Part shown: one piece after another, positions 56,627 through 63,978 of the stretch
How positions within the stretch are numbered: the first letter of the stretch is position 1
Layout: every line of letters starts with the position of its first letter
Translations under genes and position numbers: made by a program
Assembly (NCBI GenBank): GCA_910587235.1
Contig: CAJUKD010000011.1
Coordinates: 1 to 64,000, forward strand
Reading direction: 5' to 3'
DNA: 64,000 nt
Source: an uncultured Muribaculaceae bacterium
Lineage (GTDB): Bacteria; Bacteroidota; Bacteroidia; Bacteroidales; Muribaculaceae
Notes under the pieces: model-generated
The model's input: only the letters and a program-made list of their open reading frames with translations
Databases searched by the model: none
What the model was told of the DNA's origin: nothing

Positions 56627-58129
56627 TCAGGCTTGTTTTTCTGCGCTTTTTACTTTCGGCAGGGTAAATGTGAATACAAGGCCACCGGTCTGTCGGTTGG
56701 CCACGCTTATTTTTCCGCCGTGGGCGATTATGGTGTTGTGGAGTATGGGCAGGCCAAGACCGGTTCCTCCGGCCTTGCGTGAGCGTCCTGAATCGACTCT
56801 GTAGAATCGTTCAAAAAGATGCGGAATGTGTTCCTCGCCCACTCCGACACCGTCGTCGCGGAATTCGAACGTATAGAATTTCTCGTCTTCGCCTGTAAGG
56901 CAAAGTTCGCATATAGTGCCCTTTGAGTATGAAACAGCGTTTTTCGCAAGGTTGATGATAGCTCCTGTCAGCAGATTGTAATTGCCCATTACTTCGATGC
57001 CTAAAGGTATGTCGAAATCAAAAGACATGGAACCGAGCGAGCCGGAGGCTTCGAAATCGTTCGCCAGAGTGTAGACGAGGTCATGGAAATTTATAGGCTC
57101 TGTATTGATCAGGTCGCCGCCTTCCTCCAGTCGGGTGATTGCCGAAACATCGGCTATAAGGTTGACAAGGCGGTTGACATGCTCGAGTGCTTTGGCGATG
57201 AATCTTTTGCGCGATTCTTCGTTCATGTCGGGATTTTCAACAATGGTGTCGAGATACCCTTTGATTACGCCTATGGGCGTGCGTAGTTCGTGGTTTATGT
57301 TGTTGGTAAGCAGTCGCTTTGACCTTGCTTTTTCCTCGATTGCGTGCAGTGCTACCTCGTGCTCTTTTTTCATCCGGGTGATGGCTTTTGTGCGCTGGTT
57401 GTAGATATTCACTATCTCTCTGGAAATATCTCCAAGCTCGTCGTGCGGATAATTTGTTGATGGCACGAAATCGGATTCGTTCGAAGCACGTTCGGCAAAG
57501 CGTTTGAGCATGGATATGTTCTTTCCGAAATATCGTGTCGAATAATAGGCGAGGATGGTCATGGCCAATCCGAGAAACACCATTATATAGACGATGCTTT
57601 TGTCGGGAGTGGATGCTGCGATGATGTCGCGGTCGAAGGGGAGCAGGGTCAGGACTTTCATCCTGCCGTCGGAGCTGTCTGTGGTCTGGAAGTAAAAGTA
57701 ATCCATCGGATTGAGCTGTTCCGACAGGCCTATATCCGTGTCGTGGCTTACGGCTTCCGGTAAATCCGATTTATGCCCGATGCCGTCGGAAATCGGCGGC
57801 GTTTCGGTGTTGTCTATAAGTATCGGCTCGCCGCAGCTGCGGATCAGTTTGCCGTCCTTGTAGACGGATACACGCACAAGGTCGTATTCGCGTTTGTCGC
57901 GGTAATATTGCCACACGAAATCGATGAATGCGCCCGGGTCATAGTTGTTGTCGTAGGCCATGACTATGCGCTGGTTGATAAGATCCAGCTGCGTGTGGAG
58001 CATGTCGATACGGTCGCGTCGCGCCGAGCTGTAGTGCCAGAACGACATGCCTATGATCACGGCCCATAGGGCTATGACTAAAGGGACAAAAAGTTGCCAC
58101 TGATAACTAATTCGTTTCCTTGAACCCAT
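56627..58129 (-). CDS. Membrane sensor histidine kinase of a two-component pair
   Basis: This 500-residue kinase has TM1 (about 12-32), a periplasmic domain of about 145 residues, TM2 (about 178-197) and HAMP (about 198-250; HDELGDISREIVNIYNQ). The H-box NNINHELRTPIGVI has phospho-acceptor His280. The N-box (GAIINLAKNAVSY), DDGVGVGEEHIPHLFERFYRVD and GGTGLGLPIL are all intact. It overlaps the response regulator gene by 23 nt and follows it. The signal sensed is unknown. Confidence 0.94.
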   Translation of the reverse strand: MGSRKRISYQWQLFVPLVIALWAVIIGMSFWHYSSARRDRIDMLHTQLDLINQRIVMAYDNNYDPGAFIDFVWQYYRDKREYDLVRVSVYKDGKLIRSCGEPILIDNTETPPISDGIGHKSDLPEAVSHDTDIGLSEQLNPMDYFYFQTTDSSDGRMKVLTLLPFDRDIIAASTPDKSIVYIMVFLGLAMTILAYYSTRYFGKNISMLKRFAERASNESDFVPSTNYPHDELGDISREIVNIYNQRTKAITRMKKEHEVALHAIEEKARSKRLLTNNINHELRTPIGVIKGYLDTIVENPDMNEESRKRFIAKALEHVNRLVNLIADVSAITRLEEGGDLINTEPINFHDLVYTLANDFEASGSLGSMSFDFDIPLGIEVMGNYNLLTGAIINLAKNAVSYSKGTICELCLTGEDEKFYTFEFRDDGVGVGEEHIPHLFERFYRVDSGRSRKAGGTGLGLPILHNTIIAHGGKISVANRQTGGLVFTFTLPKVKSAEKQA

Positions 58130-58820
58130 AGCCGAATCCCTGTCGGGTCACAAGATTATTGCTGTATTGGCCTATTTTCTTGCGCAGACGAGTGATGTTT
58201 GTGTCGATTGTGCGGTTTGTGACCACCACATTGTCGCCCCATACCTGGTTTATGATTTCCTCGCGGGAATAAATTCGGTTGCGGTGTATCAGGAAGAAGA
58301 GCAGGATGTCGTACTCAGTGCGTGTCAGAGGCAGTTCTTCGCCGTCGAGATAGACGGTTTTGTCGTTGCGGTCGATGCGGAGTGTGCGGAATATGACGTC
58401 GGACTCATAATCGGCACGTTCGTTGACGGCCGGCATGCGGTGGGTGGCCTGACCGCTGCGGCGCAGGATAGCTCGTACACGCGCCAGAACCTCGTCTATG
58501 ACGAACGGTTTGGTGACATAGTCATCGGCGCCGATATTCAGCCCTTTCACGACCGAATCCTCGTTGGACAGGGCTGAACAGAACAGGATGGGGGTGAATT
58601 CCGTTTCGGTTACGTTTCGTACCCGTTTGGCGAAATCATAGCCGCTGAGCTGGTCCATCATTATATCGACCATAAAAAGAGAATAGCCCGAAAGATCCAT
58701 GTCCAGGGCTTCTTCTGCACTGTAGGCGCAATCCACTTCGTAACCTTCTTTTTCAAGATTGAATTTCAGGATTTCGCATACTGCTTCTTCGTCGTCTATT
58801 ACAAGGATTCTTACGCTCAT
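58107..58820 (-). CDS. OmpR/PhoB-family response regulator
   Basis: This 237-residue regulator has a receiver domain with acidic pocket Asp9/Asp10, phospho-acceptor Asp52 (SLFMVDIMMD), Ser82 and Lys104 (YVTKPF). A winged-helix DNA-binding domain follows (LTRTEYDILLFFLIHRNRIYSREEIINQVWGD, RTIDTNITRLRKKIG, TRQGFGYGF). OmpR/PhoB proteins bind direct repeats spaced 11 bp; such a repeat lies upstream at 58934-58955. It is first in the operon with the downstream kinase. Confidence 0.94.
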   Translation of the reverse strand: MSVRILVIDDEEAVCEILKFNLEKEGYEVDCAYSAEEALDMDLSGYSLFMVDIMMDQLSGYDFAKRVRNVTETEFTPILFCSALSNEDSVVKGLNIGADDYVTKPFVIDEVLARVRAILRRSGQATHRMPAVNERADYESDVIFRTLRIDRNDKTVYLDGEELPLTRTEYDILLFFLIHRNRIYSREEIINQVWGDNVVVTNRTIDTNITRLRKKIGQYSNNLVTRQGFGYGFKETN

Positions 58821-58907
58821 GTCTTAAATCGCTAATATGATGATTGGCTTATCTATGGAATGAAAACAGGGATCTCGCCGCAACGACGAAACCACCTTTT
58901 TGATGCG

Positions 58908-58955
58908 CTAAGGTACGCAATTTATCACTGCTGTAGTGTTAAAATAGTGTTAAAG
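58908..58955 (-). promoter_or_regulatory. Predicted operator and activated promoter of the response-regulator operon
   Basis: Two tandem 11-mers, TAGTGTTAAAA (58934-58944) and TAGTGTTAAAG (58945-58955), give 7-bp repeats spaced by 4 bp, the PhoB-class layout. They lie 18 nt from a -7-like TACCTTAG (58908-58915, minus), where a -33 element would sit. This fits autoregulation by an activator (inference). The rest of the 371-nt gap to the tRNA gene holds an orphan terminator and the tRNA promoter. Confidence 0.45.
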
Positions 58956-59057
58956 CGTATGATTCTTCGAACTACGTGTGCTTCTGCGTGTTTTTTATTA
59001 CAAAGAACATCATTTGCACTGTGTTTTTTCATGGTATTAGATTTAAGGTTAAGAGTT

Positions 59058-59087
59058 AACCGCTTGTCGCGATGACAAGCGGTTTTT
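59058..59087 (+). terminator. Orphan rightward terminator
   Basis: AACCGCTTGTC (59058-59068) pairs with GACAAGCGGTT (59074-59084) and is followed by a T-run. No coding gene ends before it on the plus strand. A weak promoter-like TTTG-N21-TAGATTTA (59013-59045) is just upstream, so a very short RNA is possible. Confidence 0.6.
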
Positions 59088-59141
59088 CGTTTGTCCCGGC
59101 GGGTCCGGATGTCTTGCTCCGCGGCTGATTGGATACACTTA

Positions 59142-59173
59142 TTTGCGAGATTCGTGAAAAGTGTGTAACTTTG
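59142..59173 (+). promoter_or_regulatory. Promoter of tRNA-Leu(UAA)
   Basis: TTTG (59142-59145), 20 nt, then TAACTTTG (59166-59173), 18 nt upstream of the tRNA. It is nearly identical in layout to the other tRNA-Leu promoter at 62830. Confidence 0.8.
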
Positions 59174-59191
59174 CCGCATAACAGTGCTTCC

Positions 59192-59275
59192 GCCCGAATG
59201 GTGGAATGGTAGACACGAGGGACTTAAAATCCCTTGGCCATTGCGGCCGTGTGGGTTCGAGCCCCACTTCGGGTA
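59192..59275 (+). tRNA. tRNA-Leu (anticodon UAA)
   Basis: A cloverleaf folds by eye: the acceptor stem GCCCGAA pairs with TTCGGGT, with discriminator A. The anticodon loop is CTTAAAA (TAA) closed by AGGGA/TCCCT, and a long variable arm is as expected for Leu. The T-arm is GTGGGTTCGAGCCCCAC. The 84-nt gene lacks an encoded CCA. Confidence 0.95.
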
Positions 59276-59287
59276 CGGATAATATCA

Positions 59288-59327
59288 CCGCAGCCTCCGG
59301 ATTTCTCCGGGAGGCTGCGGTTTTTTT
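59288..59327 (+). terminator. Terminator of tRNA-Leu(UAA)
   Basis: CCGCAGCCTCC (59288-59298) pairs with GGAGGCTGCGG (59310-59320) and is followed by T7. Confidence 0.85.
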
Positions 59328-59379
59328 GTCTATATGATGCACATCATTATTGTTAATTTGTCGAAAATCGGCATACACC

Positions 59380-59411
59380 TTGTGTATTTTTAGAATAAAT
59401 AAGTATATTTG
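59380..59411 (+). promoter_or_regulatory. Promoter of the OmpA/TPR lipoprotein gene
   Basis: TTG (59380-59382), 21 nt, then TATATTTG (59404-59411). The leader to the start codon is about 65 nt. Confidence 0.65.
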
Positions 59412-59481
59412 CATAAATATTGAACAGCATTGGGCGTCGTGCCCTGGCAGAAAACATCTCAACCAAAACAACATCATCATT

Positions 59482-61167
59482 ATGTATCGCAAACTTAGCT
59501 ATGTCCTGGCTTTTGGAGTTGCCCTGTCGCTCACCTCATGCGGCAAGAAACTCGGCCAGCTCAACGCCGATTATTTCACCGTCAATCCGAACCCGCTCGA
59601 AGTGGTTGGAGAGAAAGTTCCGGCAACCGTAAGCGCTAAAATCCCCGCAAAGTATTTTGTGAAAAATGCCGAAGTGACCGTAACACCATATCTGGTTTAC
59701 AACGGACAGGAAGTGGCATCCCAGCCTTATAGTTTTCAGGGTGAGAAAGTGCGCGGCAACAATCCCGTGATATCATATGAATACGGCGGTACCGCTACCG
59801 TGCCCGTCCGTTTCGATTATGTTCCCGAAATGGCAAAGAGCGAACTGCAGCTTGCGTTCGACGTCCGTCAGGGAAGCAAGCAGTATGTGCTGCCGCGTGT
59901 TAAGGTTGCCGACGGCGTGATTGCCACCGCCGCCCTTGCCGATGCCGCTACAATCACACCGGCCATCGCTCCCGATGCTTTCCAGCGTGTCATCAATGAA
60001 AAATATGCCGCTGATATCATGTTCCTGATCAATCAGGCGAATATACGTGCCAACCAGCTCAATACAGACGCAATGCAGGAACTCCAGCGTCAGATCCGCG
60101 AAGCCGATGCCGACAAATCGCGCGAAATCCGCGACGTCAACATTTCATCCTATGCTTCTCCCGACGGTACGATGGAATTCAACACACGTCTGGCCGAAAA
60201 TCGCGAGAAGAACACTAAAGGCTACATGACCGACCAGCTCCGCAAAGACAAAATCACCGAATTCGGCGAACTCACAGCGCAGTTCACCGCCGAAGACTGG
60301 GAAGGCTTCCAGCAGCTCGTGGCAAAGAGCAACATCCAGGACAAGGATCTTATCCTGAGCGTACTGTCGATGTACAAGGATCCCGAAGTGCGCGAGCGCG
60401 AAATCCGCAACATGTCATCTGTCTTCGAAGTGCTTGCCGACGAAATCCTTCCTCAGCTCCGCTACTCCCGCATCACGGCATCCATCGACGTGATCGGCAA
60501 GAGCGACGAGGAAATCAAAGCCCTCTATGCTTCCAACCCCTCTGAACTCAGCGTCGAGGAAATCCTCTATTGCGCCACACTCACCGACGACAAGAACAAG
60601 AAACTCGACATCTACAACACTGCAGCCCGCCTCTATCCCCGCGACTACCGTACTTACAACAACCTCGGTATGATGCAGTACGAACTCGGCGACTACAAGG
60701 CTGCCGCCGCTTCATTCGACAAAGCCGCTTCAATGGGTGGCAGCGCCGAAGCGAAAATGAACCTCGGCTTGATCGAACTCGTGAATAAGGACTACAACAA
60801 GGCCAACCAGTACTTCGGCTCCGCAGCAGGCGTTGAAGGCCTCGGCGACGCAATGGGCGTATACTACCTCAAGAAAGGCGATGCAAACGCTGCCGTACGT
60901 GCTTTTGGCGACAGCAAGTCGAATAATGCCGCTCTCGCCCAGATTCTTACAAAGGATTACAGCAAAGCCAAGACAACTCTTGCCGGAATCGAGAATCCCG
61001 ATGCCACCACTTACTACCTGATGGCCGTTCTGGGTGCCCGTACCAACAACGAATCGATGCTCAACACCAATCTCCGTCAGGCTGTGCGCCTCGACAGCTC
61101 CATGGCACAGAAAGCCGTGAACGACCTCGAATTCGCAAACTACAACCTCTCTAAGGCTCTTAACTGA
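59482..61167 (+). CDS. OmpA-like/TPR outer-membrane lipoprotein
   Basis: This 561-residue lipoprotein has its lipobox at LTSC (Cys20), followed by GKKLGQ without an acidic export signal, so it probably faces the periplasm. An N-terminal beta-domain (about 25-165) precedes an OmpA-like segment (about 180-340; INISSYASPDGTMEFNTRLAENREKNTKGYM pattern, split here at ISSYASPDG and LAENREKN). C-terminal TPR repeats run from about 390 to 555 (YPRDYRTYNNLGMMQYELG). Codon use is very biased (AAC, CTC, GAA), implying high expression. The upstream in-frame extension to 59350 lacks a signal sequence. Its role may be envelope-peptidoglycan tethering (inference). Confidence 0.82.
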   Translation: MYRKLSYVLAFGVALSLTSCGKKLGQLNADYFTVNPNPLEVVGEKVPATVSAKIPAKYFVKNAEVTVTPYLVYNGQEVASQPYSFQGEKVRGNNPVISYEYGGTATVPVRFDYVPEMAKSELQLAFDVRQGSKQYVLPRVKVADGVIATAALADAATITPAIAPDAFQRVINEKYAADIMFLINQANIRANQLNTDAMQELQRQIREADADKSREIRDVNISSYASPDGTMEFNTRLAENREKNTKGYMTDQLRKDKITEFGELTAQFTAEDWEGFQQLVAKSNIQDKDLILSVLSMYKDPEVREREIRNMSSVFEVLADEILPQLRYSRITASIDVIGKSDEEIKALYASNPSELSVEEILYCATLTDDKNKKLDIYNTAARLYPRDYRTYNNLGMMQYELGDYKAAAASFDKAASMGGSAEAKMNLGLIELVNKDYNKANQYFGSAAGVEGLGDAMGVYYLKKGDANAAVRAFGDSKSNNAALAQILTKDYSKAKTTLAGIENPDATTYYLMAVLGARTNNESMLNTNLRQAVRLDSSMAQKAVNDLEFANYNLSKALN

Positions 61168-61193
61168 TAAGAGTCATCAAGAACAAGCCATAA

Positions 61194-61228
61194 AACGGCG
61201 GCGTGCCATTCGGCGCGCCGCCGTTCTG
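61194..61228. terminator. Terminator between convergent TPR lipoprotein and ClC genes
   Basis: AACGGCGGCG (61194-61203) pairs with CGCCGCCGTT (61216-61225). The flanks are TAAAA on one side and TCTGTTTATTT on the other. Confidence 0.75.
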
Positions 61229-61229
61229 T

Positions 61230-62546
61230 TTATTTATTCGGGCGGATGAATGCGTCCGCGATACGGACAATGCCGTATGCCATGCCCGCGCCAATTGCCA
61301 CCGGCAGAATATAGGCGAAGGAGGCCGTCATTTCCGTAACCAGAAAAATAGCCATAAGCGGGGCTTTTAGTGCTCCTGCCATTGTAGCGGCCATGCCGTA
61401 GAGTGCGAAATTGCCCGGAGGCAGATGGACGCCGGGCATCATGTTGGCGACCATGGCAAAGATCAGGCCTGCCGCGCAACCGGCGAAAAGAGTAGGTGCG
61501 AAATCGCCGGCCACTCCACCGCCACTTGTAGTGGCCGACATTGCTATGCCTTTTGCCAGAGCCACACCGGCCGTTACGGCAAGCACAAGCCATCCGCTGT
61601 CGAGTCGCAGTTCCGTCAGGGGGCTTGCCGCCGCCATTGCCGACGTGTCGCCGTTGATTACTTTTCCGATAACCCCGTAACCCTCTCCGAAAAGACTCGG
61701 AAAAATGAATACGGCGACGGCAAGAACCGTGCCGGCTATGATGTTGCGCAGCCAGCGCTTGGAAATCGATTCGAGCCGGCGGCGTGTGCTGCGCATCGCT
61801 CCGGCATATATTATGGAATAAAATCCGCAGAAAAGCCCGAGAACTATTGCTGCTGCAGCTTCGCCTGCTCCCGAAGGAGTCGTCCCGCTGAAAGCGACGG
61901 CTACTTTGAAGCCGGAAAGAATATTGGCCGTCAGCGATGCCGCCAGACACGAACATGCCAGAGCAAGCACGGCCGTCGTGTTCATAGCCATGCCAAGCAC
62001 TTCGAGAGAAAATAATATACCGCCCACGGGAGCCTTGAATATGCCGGCTATGCCCGCTCCCGCACCTATGGCTACCATAAGTCCGACCGAAGATTCAGGT
62101 AGCCCCATCCGCCGCGACAGGTTGCTGCCTATGGCCGCACCCGTTGTCGCGATAGGCCCTTCGGAGCCTGCCGAGCCGCCGAAGCCGAGAGTCAGGACAC
62201 TTGATGCGATGGGGGAGAATAGCATTTCGGACGATATGCGGTACTGCCCTTCGTTCAGATAGCGTTGTATCCGTTCCACGCCGTGGGAAATGTCGCGGTG
62301 TATGATAAAGCGCTGGTATGCGCTTGCCAGTACGATGCCAACCATAGGAAGAGCAAGAAGCGCCCAATGTATGTCGCCGTTGACGAAATGCGACGTCAGC
62401 ATTTCCGACACGGCGGCGATAAGGAATTTGAGCAGCCATGCGCCTGCACCCGCGATCAGTCCCGTGACTGTGGCCACGGCAAAAAATACCGTATCGGAAC
62501 CACGGTTGCGCAGACAGGATATAATACGTTCGGTAACAGCAGGCAT
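61230..62546 (-). CDS. ClC-family chloride channel/H+ exchanger
   Basis: This 438-residue polytopic inner-membrane protein has the selectivity motif GSEGP at 127-131 with the gating glutamate Glu129. KAPVGGILFSLEVLG carries Glu182 at the position of the proton-transfer glutamate, and GGGVAGDFAPTL is the GxFxP motif. Both glutamates being present suggests a Cl-/H+ antiporter rather than a channel (inference from family rules). There is no CBS domain. The start is at 62544-62546 (MPAVTERI); the open frame continues upstream without support. Confidence 0.9.
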   Translation of the reverse strand: MPAVTERIISCLRNRGSDTVFFAVATVTGLIAGAGAWLLKFLIAAVSEMLTSHFVNGDIHWALLALPMVGIVLASAYQRFIIHRDISHGVERIQRYLNEGQYRISSEMLFSPIASSVLTLGFGGSAGSEGPIATTGAAIGSNLSRRMGLPESSVGLMVAIGAGAGIAGIFKAPVGGILFSLEVLGMAMNTTAVLALACSCLAASLTANILSGFKVAVAFSGTTPSGAGEAAAAIVLGLFCGFYSIIYAGAMRSTRRRLESISKRWLRNIIAGTVLAVAVFIFPSLFGEGYGVIGKVINGDTSAMAAASPLTELRLDSGWLVLAVTAGVALAKGIAMSATTSGGGVAGDFAPTLFAGCAAGLIFAMVANMMPGVHLPPGNFALYGMAATMAGALKAPLMAIFLVTEMTASFAYILPVAIGAGMAYGIVRIADAFIRPNK

Positions 62547-62689
62547 CGTTGTCGGATCTTGTAAGGTGTATATAAATAAGAACGCAGTCCGGCCTAAAGA
62601 GTTTTTTGAAAAATAATATAGCAAATGGAGATGATGCTATATCAGTGAACTTTTTTGAATCTGCGTGCGTTTATAAATCGAAGAGAAGG

Positions 62690-62778
62690 CATTTTTCTGG
62701 CTTTATTAAAAAGCCGAGAACCACCATCCGATGACCTTCTCCGGCCCACTCTCCTCCCGGAGCGTGGGCTCTTTTTTT
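62690..62778 (+). ncRNA. Candidate small RNA or attenuator-like leader ending in an orphan terminator
   Basis: In the 325-nt gap between the ClC gene and tRNA-Leu(CAA) there is a hairpin GGCTTT/AAAGCC (62699-62704 with 62710-62715). It is followed by a terminator GCCCAC/GTGGGC (62744-62749 with 62764-62769) with an inner CTCC/GGAG stem and T7. An alternative stem CTCCGG/CCGGAG (62739-62744 with 62757-62762) would exclude the terminator. No coding gene ends here on the plus strand and no clear TAnnTTTG is seen upstream. The boundaries are approximate. Confidence 0.35.
62743..62778 (+). terminator. Orphan terminator before tRNA-Leu(CAA)
   Basis: The GCCCAC/GTGGGC stem with a nested CTCC/GGAG helix is followed by T7 (62772-62778). 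Confidence 0.7.
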
Positions 62779-62829
62779 GTACCCTGCATTGAAAGAATTA
62801 TAAAATAGGTCTCGCAGTAGCACGATTAA

Positions 62830-62861
62830 TTTGCAAGTCTGAAGCAAAACGCGTAACTTTG
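62830..62861 (+). promoter_or_regulatory. Promoter of tRNA-Leu(CAA)
   Basis: TTTG (62830-62833), 20 nt, then TAACTTTG (62854-62861), 10 nt upstream of the tRNA. Confidence 0.8.
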
Positions 62862-62871
62862 CCGACGCAAA

Positions 62872-62953
62872 GCCCGGATGGCGGAATCGGTAGACGCGAC
62901 GGTCTCAAACACCGTTGGGGCAACCCATCCCGGTTCGAGCCCGGGTCCGGGTA
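62872..62953 (+). tRNA. tRNA-Leu (anticodon CAA)
   Basis: The acceptor stem GCCCGGA pairs with TCCGGGT, with discriminator A. The anticodon loop is CTCAAAC (CAA) closed by ACGGT/ACCGT, the variable arm is long, and the T-arm contains GGTTCGAGCC. The 82-nt gene has no encoded CCA. The AT-rich segment begins directly after it. Confidence 0.95.
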
Positions 62954-62955
62954 CT

Positions 62956-63000
62956 GATAATGGCTGTTAATCTATTGATTTACAGCCATTATCTCTTTTA
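62956..63000 (+). terminator. Terminator of tRNA-Leu(CAA)
   Basis: GATAATGGCTGT (62956-62967) pairs perfectly over 12 bp with ACAGCCATTATC (62982-62993) and is followed by TCTTTT. Confidence 0.8.
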
Positions 63001-63004
63001 CAAG

Positions 63005-63022
63005 GTGTACTAAAAGTGTACT
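63005..63022 (+). repeat. Paired GTGTACT direct repeats beside tRNA-Leu; possible integrase arm sites
   Basis: GTGTACT occurs at 63005-63011 and 63016-63022, an 11-bp period, 52 nt from the 3' end of tRNA-Leu(CAA). Repeats of this sort flank tRNA attachment sites of Bacteroidota integrative elements. No integrase or second att copy lies in the window. Confidence 0.3.
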
Positions 63023-63158
63023 ATCGGCGAAAATCGAGCCATTGAGGAACAAACGGTTTTAGGATTTTTAAGTGGCGTTAGTTATATTTAATTCGATTCC
63101 ATTTGATTAATTAACCGTTTTTTAGCCTTTGAATTATAGTAAACTGCAATATTGTATG

Positions 63159-63166
63159 TATCTTTG
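63159..63166 (+). promoter_or_regulatory. -7 element before the nested-hairpin leader
   Basis: TATCTTTG matches the consensus exactly. A TTTG exists at 63128-63131 but 27 nt away, which is too far, so the -33 is unclear. Transcription would begin near 63173, at the first hairpin. Confidence 0.45.
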
Positions 63167-63171
63167 TATTC

Positions 63172-63407
63172 GGTTTGGCAAAGGCCAACCATTACATTTC
63201 GAAAACATAAGAAGCGTTATGCTTATCTTGTAATTGGAAACGTAGGAACTTTTCGAGCGTGCAATGATAGCATAGTGGTTCTCACGCATATGCGTGGGTC
63301 ACTATTGTTACATCTGCACGGCAGGTTTCCTACGACCTCCAATTACGACGTGGCATAGTTGGCTCACGTTTTCTTTCACTAATAATAATCTCTCCATCGA
63401 GCCAACT
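63172..63407 (+). ncRNA. Candidate structured leader or non-coding RNA with nested inverted repeats
   Basis: Hairpin 1 is a short GGC/GCC-based stem with flanking pairing (GGTTTGGC with GCCAACC, 63172-63190). Element 2 has five nested stems: GTAATTGGA/TCCAATTAC (63230-63238 with 63338-63346), CGTAGGAA/TTCCTACG (63241-63248 with 63327-63334), CGTGCA/TGCACG (63258-63263 with 63315-63320), ATAGTG/CACTAT (63272-63277 with 63300-63305) and the palindrome CACGCATATGCGTG (63283-63296). Hairpin 3 is AGTTGGCTC/GAGCCAACT (63357-63365 with 63399-63407), ending 13 nt before the next gene. No known riboswitch class was recognised. The short open frames inside are not convincing genes. Confidence 0.55.
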
Positions 63408-63420
63408 GAGAAATATCAAC

Positions 63421-63915
63421 ATGAAGAAAATCTTAGTATTTATAGTTTTTATTGTATCGGCAGTCTATACGTACTCGCAAAACAACTCAATAGCCGACAA
63501 TCCGGCTGATGTGCAGACGAGCATCAGTAGTCATAGTCCACAGCAGCTCCCGCCAATGCTGATGAATGATGCCTACAAGAATACCCCGGAATGGGGCAAA
63601 TATAAGGCATTGCGTGCCGTTGGCTGGACTACATTCAGCGTTGGCATGACTGCTACCGGAGTCGGGGCTATCGTGTCATTGGCATTGAGCAGTATTCATG
63701 GTTCTAACCATGATAAAACTCAAGCCGGGCCAATTATTATATATTCGGGTCTTGGTTTGACGGCAGCAAGCATACCGATTCTGGTGAGTGCCTATCATTA
63801 TAAGAACAAGGCCAAGAAGATAGGCATGAGCATGGGCGTGACTCAACTCTCAGCACCAACCTTCGGCCAAAATCTATCATACACTCCTGCAATGAATTTT
63901 ACTATTTCTTTTTAA
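63421..63915 (+). CDS. Small exported or membrane protein, function unknown
   Basis: This 164-residue protein has an N-terminal signal peptide (MKKILVFIVFIVSAVYTYS). It has two further hydrophobic stretches (about 67-92, SVGMTATGVGAIVSLAL, and 102-125, IIIYSGLGLTAASIPILVSA) and a polar C-terminus ending in ISF. I recognise no family. It is AT-richer than the rest of the window, lies beyond tRNA-Leu, and is preceded by the nested-hairpin leader, so horizontal acquisition is plausible (inference). A terminator follows. Confidence 0.7.
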   Translation: MKKILVFIVFIVSAVYTYSQNNSIADNPADVQTSISSHSPQQLPPMLMNDAYKNTPEWGKYKALRAVGWTTFSVGMTATGVGAIVSLALSSIHGSNHDKTQAGPIIIYSGLGLTAASIPILVSAYHYKNKAKKIGMSMGVTQLSAPTFGQNLSYTPAMNFTISF

Positions 63916-63936
63916 TTAGTAATAGTCAAAAATATG

Positions 63937-63978
63937 AAAAACGGCTATCTCGCCAAATTAGCGTGGATAGCCGTTTTT
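63937..63978 (+). terminator. Terminator of the 164-residue protein gene
   Basis: AAAAACGGCTATC (63937-63949) pairs with GATAGCCGTTTTT (63966-63978), symmetric and able to act in both directions. The last 22 bases of the window show nothing further. Confidence 0.85.

Noticed and set aside
58860..59075. 71-codon plus-strand frame before the orphan terminator
   Set aside because: It is rich in Arg/Leu/Cys with no recognisable features and overlaps the predicted operator and promoter of the opposite-strand operon.
63152..63358. 68-codon frame across the nested inverted repeats
   Set aside because: It has no signal or domain and its path is set by the palindromic sequence; the fold is the better-supported feature.
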